From NCBI GenBank assembly GCA_030638305.1, contig DAOWEW010000181.1, forward strand, positions 1 to 9,721: 9,721 bases of DNA, read 5' to 3'. Under the pieces are notes generated by a model that did not search any database, was not told where the DNA came from, and was given only the letters and a program-made list of their open reading frames with translations. This DNA comes from Desulfobacteraceae bacterium. GTDB lineage: Bacteria > Desulfobacterota > Desulfobacteria > Desulfobacterales > ETH-SRB1. Below, in pieces: positions 1-6,369 of this stretch (the first letter of the stretch is position 1; each line of letters starts with the position of its first letter). The translations under genes and the position numbers were made by a program.

Positions 1-2250
1 AACTACTCCTTCCGGTATATGAAAGACTCTCACAGGTTGATCGTCAAGTACATACTTCATGAAACCAAGCCATATAGGACTTGCGGCTTTGGCACCTGTT
101 TCACCCTCACCAAGAGATGTTTCCTCATCAAAGCCTACCCAGGTTCCGGTAATATAACGGGGAGTATATCCCACAAACCAGGCATCATGTAAATTGTTCG
201 TTGTGCCGGTTTTGCCGGCAACCGGTCTGTTCAATTCCCGCACCCTTCGACCTGTTCCATATTTTACCACTCCTTCAAGTAAACTGGTAATTATATAGGC
301 TGTACTCTGATCTATTACCTTTTTTCTTTTGCCGGCAGTTTCTTCAAGCACATTGCCGTCTCTGTCAATTATTTTGGTTATAAAAACTGGTTCGACAAGG
401 TAGCCGAGATTGGCGAAAACAGAATAAGCTTTTACAATCTCAAACAAAGACATACCTGAGGATCCCAGAGCTATTGAAAGATCCCTGCTCATATTTGAAG
501 TAATGCCAAGTTTTCTGGCGTAATCTATTACGTAATCAATACCAAGATCTTTTAAAATTTTGATTGTTACTACATTGCGAGACTTTGCAATGGCATCACG
601 CAGAAGAGTAGGGCCGTAGAATTTTTCTTCGTAATTCCTGGGTTTCCATGTAAAATCACGTTCAGTATCCTGAAATACTATAGAAGAATCAATTATAACA
701 CTGGCCGGAGTATATCCTTTGTCAATTGCAGCCGCATAGATTATGGGCTTAAAAGCAGAACCGGGCTGACGCTTTGATTGAATGGCTCTGTTGAACTGGC
801 TTTTCCTGAAGTCTCTTCCTCCTAACAGGACTTTTACATGACCTGTTTCAGCCTCAATAGAAAGCATTGCCGCCTGAGCCTCCGGTTCCTGTTCCAGCTC
901 AAGTTCCCATATATCCGAATCAATTATTTTATTTTTAAATTTTACCAGTATAACATCGCCAATATCAAGAACTTCTCCGGGATGTTCTACTCTAACTTTG
1001 TAGCAGGGGACTTCGGTGTCCGGCTTTCTTGCCCAGCGCATACCGGCAATATTAATTATCCCCTGAATATTTCCAATACGAACAGTCACCGTATCGTTAG
1101 TATCATTAACCTCAATTACGACCCCATTAACTATTTTCCCTTCTTCAGCAGGATTTTTTTCAAGCTCTTCCATGAGTTTTTTTGAAAAAGCTTCGATTTC
1201 TTCTGTTGTAAGAAATTGAACAGGACCGCGATAACCTTGACGCTTGTCAAGAGCCTTCAAACCTTTTTCTATCTCTCTCCTTGCAGCCTTCTGCATTTCA
1301 ATATTAACGGCGGTATAAATCTTGAGGCCATCATTATATAAAGCATCGGGACCGTATTTTTTTTCAACATAACGCCTTACATGTTCTGTATAAAAGGGAA
1401 CCTTTTCAATATACCAGTTGCGCCGTGGTTTTATGTCCAGTTCAGTATTTATAGCTTCGTTTGCTTGAATATTTGTAATGTAGCCTTCAGCAACCATACG
1501 GTTTAGAACGTATATCTGACGTTGCTTTGCTTTTTCCGGATTTCTGAAAGGGGAGTATTTGCTGGGGGCCTGTGGCAACCCTGCTAAAATAGCGCATTCA
1601 GCAAGATTCATATCTATAACGGATTTCCCGAAATAATTTTCTGAAGCAGCTTCCACGCCATATGCTCCATGTCCGAGATATATCTGGTTTAAATATAGAA
1701 AAAGAATTTCTTCTTTGGTAAATTTTTTATCTATTCGATATGCAAGAATGGCTTCTTTTACTTTGCGGGTATAATTTCTTTCAGGTGTAAGCAATAAAGA
1801 CTTTGTAACCTGCTGAGTAATAGTGCTGCCACCCTGAACTATGGTGCCGGCCTCAATATTTTTTAAATAAGCTCTGATAATACTTGAAAGATCTATTCCC
1901 TTATGCTTAAAAAATCTTGCATCCTCTGCTGCAATAAAAGCATTTATAAGCATTTCAGACATTTCAGATATAGGTAGAATGATTCTGCGTTCTTTATAAA
2001 ATTCAGCAATTTTTCTGTTATCATCCGAATAAACAGTTGTAATAAGCGAAGGACGATAATCGCTTAAAGAAGAAATTTTAGGGAGATCTCTGCTGAGATA
2101 AAAATAAATTCCGCCTATGGTAATGGAGATTGACAATATTATTAATACGATAAGCCTGACAAACCATAAAAATATATTTGTTATAAAACTTCCCTTATTT
2201 CGCATAGCTCGCTTTTTTAATATTTCGTATGTGCTTTTTTGTTTAACCAT
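1..2250 (-). CDS. mrcA: Penicillin-binding protein 1A, bifunctional peptidoglycan glycosyltransferase/transpeptidase (C-terminus beyond window)
   Basis: This is a class A PBP that polymerises lipid II into glycan strands and cross-links the stem peptides at the outer face of the inner membrane. The visible 750 codons run without a stop to the left edge. A basic N-terminus precedes one membrane anchor (about residues 26-50). The GT51 glycosyltransferase follows, with the catalytic EDARFFKHKG block at 109-118 and GGSTITQQ at 140-147. A central segment at about 330-430 looks like the OB-like insert of PBP1A. The transpeptidase then shows SAFK (nucleophile Ser498), SRN (557-559) and KTGT (680-683), so all three penicillin-binding motifs are intact. 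The ATG at 2248-2250 has an AAGG Shine-Dalgarno-like stretch about 10 nt upstream. PBP1A proteins are usually around 800 residues, so perhaps 30-100 residues are missing. The gene is transcribed divergently from the his operon. The family call is secure; the 1A versus 1B/1C assignment rests on the insert and the motif style. Confidence 0.95.
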   Translation of the reverse strand, partial: MVKQKSTYEILKKRAMRNKGSFITNIFLWFVRLIVLIILSISITIGGIYFYLSRDLPKISSLSDYRPSLITTVYSDDNRKIAEFYKERRIILPISEMSEMLINAFIAAEDARFFKHKGIDLSSIIRAYLKNIEAGTIVQGGSTITQQVTKSLLLTPERNYTRKVKEAILAYRIDKKFTKEEILFLYLNQIYLGHGAYGVEAASENYFGKSVIDMNLAECAILAGLPQAPSKYSPFRNPEKAKQRQIYVLNRMVAEGYITNIQANEAINTELDIKPRRNWYIEKVPFYTEHVRRYVEKKYGPDALYNDGLKIYTAVNIEMQKAARREIEKGLKALDKRQGYRGPVQFLTTEEIEAFSKKLMEELEKNPAEEGKIVNGVVIEVNDTNDTVTVRIGNIQGIINIAGMRWARKPDTEVPCYKVRVEHPGEVLDIGDVILVKFKNKIIDSDIWELELEQEPEAQAAMLSIEAETGHVKVLLGGRDFRKSQFNRAIQSKRQPGSAFKPIIYAAAIDKGYTPASVIIDSSIVFQDTERDFTWKPRNYEEKFYGPTLLRDAIAKSRNVVTIKILKDLGIDYVIDYARKLGITSNMSRDLSIALGSSGMSLFEIVKAYSVFANLGYLVEPVFITKIIDRDGNVLEETAGKRKKVIDQSTAYIITSLLEGVVKYGTGRRVRELNRPVAGKTGTTNNLHDAWFVGYTPRYITGTWVGFDEETSLGEGETGAKAASPIWLGFMKYVLDDQPVRVFHIPEGVV

Positions 2251-2282
2251 ATTACAACTACCTTAAATCCAACATATTGTAA

Positions 2283-2324
2283 AAGAAGCTTCCAGCTTCT
2301 TAAATCAGCGGCAGGATGCCGCTG
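2283..2324. repeat. Two adjacent perfect 8-bp-stem hairpins
   Basis: Two short perfect palindromes sit side by side. The first has AAGAAGCT (2283-2290) pairing with AGCTTCTT (2294-2301) around a TCC loop. The second has CAGCGGCA (2306-2313) pairing with TGCCGCTG (2317-2324) around a GGA loop. The two loops are complementary to each other. The pair lies 33 nt upstream of the PBP1A start, within its likely leader. Neither hairpin is followed by a convincing T-run on either strand, so terminator function is not supported. The paired-hairpin form suggests a dispersed intergenic repeat (REP/MITE class); this is inference, because no second full copy is in the window. Confidence 0.6.
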
Positions 2325-2419
2325 CTACTTTCCACGTTCCTAAAGTAAAAATAAAGGATGCCGAAATTACTATCAGATATCCAGTTAATTTTCAAGAATC
2401 TGTTAATATAAAAAAGAAT

Positions 2420-2450
2420 TTGACATTATTACAGATTATAGTTATTTAAT
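2420..2450 (+). promoter_or_regulatory. Candidate sigma-70 promoter for the hisI operon
   Basis: A perfect TTGACA -35 hexamer lies at 2420-2425. The best -10-like sequence is TTTAAT (2445-2450, 5/6) at a long 19-nt spacing; TATTTA at 17 nt is a poorer match. If used, transcription would start near 2457, just before the MITE-like element, which would then be transcribed in the leader of hisI. It overlaps the candidate minus-strand promoter for PBP1A. Confidence 0.33.
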
Positions 2451-2453
2451 CAA
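2425..2453 (-). promoter_or_regulatory. Candidate sigma-70 promoter for PBP1A (weak)
   Basis: Read on the minus strand, TTGATT (2453-2448) and AATAAT (2430-2425) are separated by 17 nt. They match the sigma-70 -35 and -10 consensus at 4/6 and 5/6 positions. Transcription would start near 2418 and give a leader of about 170 nt containing the double hairpin. The region is very AT-rich, so chance matches are likely. Confidence 0.22.
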
Positions 2454-2461
2454 GTTTTAAT

Positions 2462-2621
2462 CTGTTTAGGTAGCAATTCTAATTTTGGAGATTGATCACA
2501 GCGTAGGTTGGGTTGAGCAACGCGAAACCCAACAAATTTAGCAAATTTTTCGCATAATCGTTGGGTTTCGTACCTCAACCCAACCTACAAAAAGCCATAA
2601 TTAGAATTGCTGCTGTTTAGG
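2462..2621. mobile_element. MITE-like non-coding palindromic element (142 bp) with 9-bp target-site duplication
   Basis: The element body is 2471-2612. Its ends are inverted repeats: the 13-mer AGCAATTCTAATT at 2472-2484 is perfectly complementary to 2599-2611, and the match extends to about 18 bp with two mismatches. The body is bounded by an exact 9-bp direct repeat, CTGTTTAGG, at 2462-2470 and 2613-2621. The duplication does not extend by even one base on either side, as expected for a transposition footprint. It contains no ORF, so it would need a transposase supplied in trans. The family is not identified. It is inserted between the divergent PBP1A and hisI genes and probably lies in the hisI leader. 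Confidence 0.75.
2503..2588. repeat. Large internal inverted repeat, each arm itself a hairpin
   Basis: The arms are 2503-2533 and 2560-2588. They match exactly over 15 bp at the outer end (GTAGGTTGGGTTGAG) and 11 bp at the inner end (CGAAACCCAAC), with a short divergent middle. Each arm also contains GTTGGGTT and AACCCAAC, so it can fold alone with an 8-bp stem, giving alternative cruciform or double-hairpin forms. The GTTGGGTT/AACCCAAC theme resembles dispersed palindromes I recall from several bacterial groups; that is memory, not a search. It forms the core of the MITE-like element. Confidence 0.75.
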
Positions 2622-2673
2622 AACGTGAACAAAATAACTTCTGAAAATTTTTAAATTAACGAGACTTATATCT

Positions 2674-3054
2674 ATGATCAAACTTGATTTTAATAAAATT
2701 AGAGGCCTTGTTCCGGCTATTGTTCAGGATTATAAAACAGGTGAAGTATTAATGCTGGCTTTTATGAATCAGAAAGCCTGGGAGACAACCCTTTCAACAG
2801 GCAAGGCTACATTTTACAGTCGCACAAGGAAGGAACTCTGGATCAAGGGAAAAACCTCAGGAAATATGCAGATAGTTAAAGAGATAAGAATAGATTGTGA
2901 TGATGATACAGTTCTTTTGAAGGTTGAACAGGTCGGAGGTGCAGCCTGTCATACGGGTCATAAAAGCTGTTTTTATAAAAAAGTTGAAGAAGATGGATCA
3001 ATAAAGGTTATTGGAAAGCCCTTGTTTGATCCTGAAGAGGTATATAAAAAATGA
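2674..3054 (+). CDS. hisI: Phosphoribosyl-AMP cyclohydrolase
   Basis: This cytosolic enzyme opens the adenine ring of phosphoribosyl-AMP, the third step of histidine biosynthesis. The 126-residue protein is the normal length for a stand-alone HisI, without the HisE pyrophosphohydrolase domain. The metal-binding signature is intact: DCDDD at 74-78 supplies the acidic Mg2+ ligands and Cys75, and the [13 protein letters not shown] block supplies Cys92 and Cys99, the expected zinc cysteines. The [16 protein letters not shown] block at 49-64 is also typical. The ATG at 2674 begins a standard N-terminus, with only a weak GAG ribosome-binding element upstream. It is the first gene of the plus-strand run, and its stop overlaps the hisG start (ATGA). 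Its leader appears to carry the MITE-like element. Confidence 0.96.
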   Translation: MIKLDFNKIRGLVPAIVQDYKTGEVLMLAFMNQKAWETTLSTGKATFYSRTRKELWIKGKTSGNMQIVKEIRIDCDDDTVLLKVEQVGGAACHTGHKSCFYKKVEEDGSIKVIGKPLFDPEEVYKK

Positions 3055-3980
3055 AAAACAAACTAAAACCGGGTATTCCCAGAATCCAGAACCCAGAACC
3101 CAGAACCCAGAACCCATTAAAACTGGGTATTCCCAAGGGCAGTTTGCAGAATGCTACAATTGCACTTTTTAAACGCTCGGGATGGAAAATAGATATTAAT
3201 GGAAGAAGCTATTTTCCTGAAATTAATGATGCTTCAATTGAATGTGCTATTTGCAGGGCTCAGGAGATGTCTCGCTATGTTGAAAGCGGAACTCTTGATG
3301 CAGGGCTGACAGGGAAGGACTGGATTGCTGAAAACAGCTCTGATGTTCGTGTTGTTGCTGATCTTGTTTACTCCAAGGTAAGTACGCGTCCTGCGAGGTG
3401 GGTACTGGCTGTTCCGTATGACTCGCCAATTAATAAACCTGAAGATCTTCAGGGAAAAAAAGTGGCAACGGAACTGGTTGAATTTACGAAAAGATACTTT
3501 GCTGAAAAGGGCATTGATGTTGCAATTGAATTTTCATGGGGTGCAACAGAGGCAAAAGTTGTGTCCGGTCTTGCAGATGCCATAGTTGAGGTGACCGAGA
3601 CTGAAAGCACAATAAAGGCGCATGGACTTCGTATTATACAGGAACTGATGCAAACCAATACTCAGCTTATTGCAAATCACAATGCATGGGATGATGATTT
3701 TAAAAAAGAAAAGATAGAACAGATAGCTCTTTTACTTAAAGGAGCTCTGCTCGGTGAAAAACTGGTTGGGCTTAAAATGAATGTGCCTGAATCAAAAATT
3801 GAAAATATTGTATCTCTGCTTCCAAGCCTGAATGCTCCAACAGTAGCACCGCTTTATCAGTCAGAATGGTTTTCAGTAGAAACAGTCGTAGATTCTGATG
3901 TTGTCAGGGATCTCATGCCCCAACTCCTTAAAAATGGCGCTGAAGGTATAATTGAGTATCCGCTGAATAAAATAGTATAG
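3051..3980 (+). CDS. hisG: ATP phosphoribosyltransferase, long (HisG-L) form, with repeat-derived N-terminal extension
   Basis: HisG condenses ATP with PRPP in the first, feedback-regulated step of histidine biosynthesis. Family similarity begins at residue 23 ([11 protein letters not shown]). The PRPP-binding region is around 171-190 ([12 protein letters not shown]). The C-terminal 75 or so residues form the histidine-binding regulatory domain of the long form, so HisZ should not be needed. The ATG at 3051 overlaps the hisI stop by 4 nt and has an AGAGG ribosome-binding site about 10 nt upstream. It is the only usable start before the conserved domain. Residues 5-22 are abnormal: they are encoded by a duplicated start segment plus a 7-bp tandem array. 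Removing exactly 54 bp would give [14 protein letters not shown], an ordinary HisG N-terminus. The PRPP motif reads somewhat differently from the VETGAT form common in short HisG, but the family call is firm. Confidence 0.95.
   Translation: MKNKLKPGIPRIQNPEPRTQNPLKLGIPKGSLQNATIALFKRSGWKIDINGRSYFPEINDASIECAICRAQEMSRYVESGTLDAGLTGKDWIAENSSDVRVVADLVYSKVSTRPARWVLAVPYDSPINKPEDLQGKKVATELVEFTKRYFAEKGIDVAIEFSWGATEAKVVSGLADAIVEVTETESTIKAHGLRIIQELMQTNTQLIANHNAWDDDFKKEKIEQIALLLKGALLGEKLVGLKMNVPESKIENIVSLLPSLNAPTVAPLYQSEWFSVETVVDSDVVRDLMPQLLKNGAEGIIEYPLNKIV
3064..3135. repeat. Heptanucleotide array inside hisG flanked by 18-bp direct repeats
   Basis: Five tandem 7-bp units occupy 3081-3115: one AGAATCC and four AGAACCC. 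They are flanked by 18-bp direct repeats at 3064-3081 and 3118-3135 (TAAAAC[C/T]GGGTATTCCCA, one mismatch). The repeat offset is exactly 54 bp, or 18 codons, so hisG stays in frame. The layout fits insertion or expansion with duplication of the hisG start region. Gain or loss of a single 7-bp unit would shift the hisG frame. Confidence 0.85.
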
Positions 3981-4001
3981 ACCCCTAAACCCTGAACCCA
4001 G
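3981..4001. repeat. Three degenerate heptads after hisG, related to the array inside it
   Basis: Directly after the hisG stop come three 7-bp words, ACCCCTA, AACCCTG and AACCCAG. The last is an exact rotation of the AGAACCC unit found inside hisG. This leaves hisG bracketed by the same repeat family. The remaining nine bases before engB (4002-4010) are AT-rich and lack a clear ribosome-binding site. There is no hairpin or terminator in this 30-bp gap. Confidence 0.5.
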
Positions 4002-4010
4002 TTAAATTAA

Positions 4011-4595
4011 ATGAAAATAAAATCCGCCGAATTCATTACAAGCGCTGTTAAGCCGTCACAGTATCCTCCAACAGACCTGCCGGAAATAGCTTTTGCAGGA
4101 CGTTCCAATGTGGGCAAATCTTCTCTTATTAATACACTTATAAACCGAAAGCGTCTGGTTAAAACAAGTTCAACTCCGGGGCGTACCCAGCTTATCAACT
4201 TTTTTCTTATAAATAAGAAATTTTCGTTTGTAGATCTTCCCGGGTATGGATACGCAAAAGTTCCTGCGGCTGTACAGAAAAACTGGGGCCCTATGATTGA
4301 GACATATCTTACTTTTAGAAAAACTTTAAAAGGTGTTGTATTAATTATGGATCTACGGCGCATACCCGGCAAGTATGAATCAGACATTATGGACTGGCTT
4401 TATCATTATAATATTCCAGCCATCCTTGTACTGACAAAAGCTGATAAGCTGTCAAAAACAAAACAGATTAAGCAGCATCTTTTAATATCCCAAGCCCTGT
4501 CAATTGATATGAATTATTTAATACTGTTTTCCGCAAAATCACGTCAGGGAAAAGACGATGTGTGGAATGCTGTAGAAAGGTTATTAAACATTTGA
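4011..4595 (+). CDS. engB: Ribosome-biogenesis GTPase EngB/YsxC (YihA)
   Basis: EngB is a TRAFAC-class GTPase that assists late assembly of the 50S ribosomal subunit and is essential in many bacteria. The 194-residue length is typical. All G motifs are visible: G1 GRSNVGKSS at 30-38, G2 threonine in the STPGRTQ block (54-60), G3 DLPGYG at 75-80, G4 TKADK at 142-146 and G5 SAKS at 174-177. The MDLRRIP segment near 113-119 is also characteristic. The ATG at 4011 gives the usual short lead-in before G1; no good Shine-Dalgarno is seen, so translation may depend partly on read-through from hisG 30 nt upstream. Its stop overlaps the proposed era start by 4 nt, suggesting coupled synthesis of the two assembly GTPases. 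Confidence 0.95.
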   Translation: MKIKSAEFITSAVKPSQYPPTDLPEIAFAGRSNVGKSSLINTLINRKRLVKTSSTPGRTQLINFFLINKKFSFVDLPGYGYAKVPAAVQKNWGPMIETYLTFRKTLKGVVLIMDLRRIPGKYESDIMDWLYHYNIPAILVLTKADKLSKTKQIKQHLLISQALSIDMNYLILFSAKSRQGKDDVWNAVERLLNI

Positions 4596-5500
4596 AGAAA
4601 ACGAATAACAGGTTTGGTGATTTTAAATCAGGATTTGTAACCATTGCCGGTGCTCCCAATGTTGGAAAATCCACTCTTTTAAACAGGATGATCGGCGAGA
4701 AAATTTCCATTACTTCCAAAAAGCCACAGACCACACGCAATCGTATAATCGGAATAATACACAGACCTTGTTTACAAATCGTTTTTATTGATACACCCGG
4801 AGTTCACAAAGCAAAAGGCGCTCTAAACATCAGAATAGTTGATGTTGCGCTTTTGGCTATGGCTGATGTTGATCTGCTTTTAATTGTTTTAGACGTAACA
4901 ACTCCTGACCCTGAGTCTGAAAAAATTCTGATAAAACAACTTGAAAAACAGAAAAAATCGGTTATTCTTGTCCTTAACAAGATAGATCTGATAAAAAAAC
5001 CCAAACTTCTTAGCATCATAGACAAATGGACAAAAACTTATTCCTTTGAATCAATTATACCTGTTTCTGCAAAACATGGAACTCAGGTGGAAGAGCTTAT
5101 CAAGGCAATGGAGCGCATTCTTCCGAATGGGCCCCCTTTTTTTCCTGAAGATGCCATAACTGATATGCCGGAACGCTTTATTGCCGCCGAGATGGTTCGT
5201 GAAAAGGTTTTTCGTTTAACCGGTGAGGAAATACCATATTCAATAGCTGTGACTGTTGATTCTTTTTCCGAAGATGCCAAAGGTTCTCTTGTTAAAATAT
5301 ATGCCACAATTCACGTTGAGCGTGATTCCCAGAAAGGCATAATAATAGGAAAAAACGGGAGCAAACTTAAAAAAATCGGTGAAGAAGCTCGCATGGAAAT
5401 TCAGAGAATGGTCGGGGCAAAGGTTTTTTTAAAGCTTTTCGTAAGAGTGCAGAAAAACTGGAGCAAAGACACTAAGGCTTTAAGAAAATTCGGTTACTGA
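4592..5500 (+). CDS. era: GTPase Era
   Basis: Era binds the 3' end of 16S rRNA and GTP during 30S subunit maturation. Numbering from the TTG at 4592 (302 residues), G1 is GAPNVGKS at 20-27, followed by the KPQTTR G2 block, G3 DTPG at 67-70, G4 NKID at 129-132 and a G5 SAK. The C-terminal KH domain carries GIIIGKNGSKLKKIG starting near 249, with the usual W...LRKFGY ending. TTG 4592 is preferred because it forms a TTGA overlap with the engB stop, has AAAGG about 11 nt upstream, and gives the standard Era length and a short lead before KSGFV. The alternative is GTG at 4562, which adds ten residues and a 34-nt overlap with engB. The function is secure; the exact start is less so. Confidence 0.93.
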   Translation: MKKTNNRFGDFKSGFVTIAGAPNVGKSTLLNRMIGEKISITSKKPQTTRNRIIGIIHRPCLQIVFIDTPGVHKAKGALNIRIVDVALLAMADVDLLLIVLDVTTPDPESEKILIKQLEKQKKSVILVLNKIDLIKKPKLLSIIDKWTKTYSFESIIPVSAKHGTQVEELIKAMERILPNGPPFFPEDAITDMPERFIAAEMVREKVFRLTGEEIPYSIAVTVDSFSEDAKGSLVKIYATIHVERDSQKGIIIGKNGSKLKKIGEEARMEIQRMVGAKVFLKLFVRVQKNWSKDTKALRKFGY

Positions 5501-6369
5501 TGATAGTTTCATTTCATCCCTGTTTTGGGGCAGATAAATATATAATTTGTGCGGGGCGTAAGCCGAATGATGATGATCTTGCCGCAATAAAAACCGCTGA
5601 TGCTGTAATCCTGTCCCAGGGTTGCGATGAAGCGCTTTATAAAATGGCCAGTAAAAACTGCTCCAATGTATTTCCTGATTATGAGACAAAATTTAAGTAT
5701 CCCGGCAAAATAGGCCAGATTCGTCTTTTTCGGGAAACAAATGTTTTACACCCGAAATCTGAAACTTTTGAGCAAGTTGACTCTTTTCTATATAAGTATA
5801 AAGCAGAACCTGAAAACCTTGTTTTTGATTTCCCGTTTGTTTTCAAGTTCGACTGGGGCGGAGAGGGTTTTGGTGTATTTTTGATAACTTCTCCTGAAGA
5901 GTTTCAAGATGCTATTCAAAAGGCTTTAAATTTTGAACGTGCCGGTCATGCAGGTTTTTTGATACAGGAATACATCCCTTCGCAAGGCAGAAGCTTGAGA
6001 GTCGTTGTAATAGGACAAAAAATTATTTCCTACTGGCGTGTTCTGAAAGATACAAAAGAATTTTGTTCCAGCGTAGCAAAAGGAGCTTATTTAGACTTTG
6101 ATTCTGATCCTGACCTGCAGGAAGCGGCAATTAAAGCGACAAAGTATTTTTGTAAAATAACAGGAATAAATTTGGCGGGTTTTGATTTTCTTTTTTCATC
6201 AGAAGCGGATGTGAAAAAGCCGTTTTTTCTTGAAATAAACTATTATTTTGGCAGACGTGGTCTGGGCGGATCTGAGAAGTATTATAAAACACTTGAGTCA
6301 GAAATAATTAATTGGATTTACAGCCTTGGTTTGTATGAAAAAAAGCAACTTTCAGCCATTTGCATATGA
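5500..6369 (+). CDS. ATP-grasp domain protein, RimK-like
   Basis: This 289-residue cytosolic protein has an ATP-grasp fold. Enzymes of this superfamily use ATP to activate a carboxylate as an acyl phosphate and ligate it to an amine or thiol. Residues 1-100 look like a pre-ATP-grasp domain. The ATP-binding lysine and glycine-rich loop are FPFVFKFDWGGEGFG at 111-125. An adenine-pocket segment LIQEYIP lies at 154-160, followed by GRSLRVVVIG. Asp229 (AGFDFLF) and the E245-x-N247 pair (FLEINYYFGRRGLGG) are the expected metal ligands and C-terminal loop, so the site appears active. The substrate cannot be read from the sequence; RimK-type glutamate ligation is only one possibility. The ATG shares its first base with the era stop (TGATG), and no strong ribosome-binding site is seen, suggesting coupling to era. 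The 3' end overlaps the HNH gene by 35 nt. Confidence 0.85.
   Translation: MIVSFHPCFGADKYIICAGRKPNDDDLAAIKTADAVILSQGCDEALYKMASKNCSNVFPDYETKFKYPGKIGQIRLFRETNVLHPKSETFEQVDSFLYKYKAEPENLVFDFPFVFKFDWGGEGFGVFLITSPEEFQDAIQKALNFERAGHAGFLIQEYIPSQGRSLRVVVIGQKIISYWRVLKDTKEFCSSVAKGAYLDFDSDPDLQEAAIKATKYFCKITGINLAGFDFLFSSEADVKKPFFLEINYYFGRRGLGGSEKYYKTLESEIINWIYSLGLYEKKQLSAICI

Larger units (their letters stand above)
2333..2627. repeat. 12-bp inverted repeat flanking most of the divergent intergenic region
   Basis: CACGTTCCTAAA at 2333-2344 is exactly complementary to TTTAGGAACGTG at 2616-2627. With a one-base indel the similarity extends a few bases further outward. The right arm overlaps the right-hand 9-bp target duplication of the MITE-like element (2613-2621), so the element inserted into, or right beside, a pre-existing copy of this word. 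The left arm adjoins the double hairpin at 2283-2324. It may be the end sequence of an older dispersed repeat; that is inference. Confidence 0.5.

Noticed and set aside
838..1185. Plus-strand open frame of 115 codons
   Set aside because: It lies opposite the PBP1A coding sequence, shows no recognisable domain and reads as a Phe/Ile/Asn-rich shadow of the real minus-strand gene.
2283..2324. Double hairpin as a Rho-independent terminator
   Set aside because: Stems are only 8 bp, there is no proper T-tract after either hairpin on either strand, and the flanking genes are divergent, so no gene ends here.
2503..2588. CRISPR-like repeat pair
   Set aside because: Only two arms, and they are in inverted rather than direct orientation. 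They belong to the palindrome of the MITE-like element.
2471..2673. Histidine-operon attenuator or riboswitch in the hisI leader
   Set aside because: No leader peptide with a histidine run is seen. The strong secondary structure is fully explained by the transposed palindrome with its target duplication.
3247..5689. Several minus-strand open frames of 60-126 codons across hisG, engB and era
   Set aside because: All are antisense to genes with complete family motifs and show no domains of their own.
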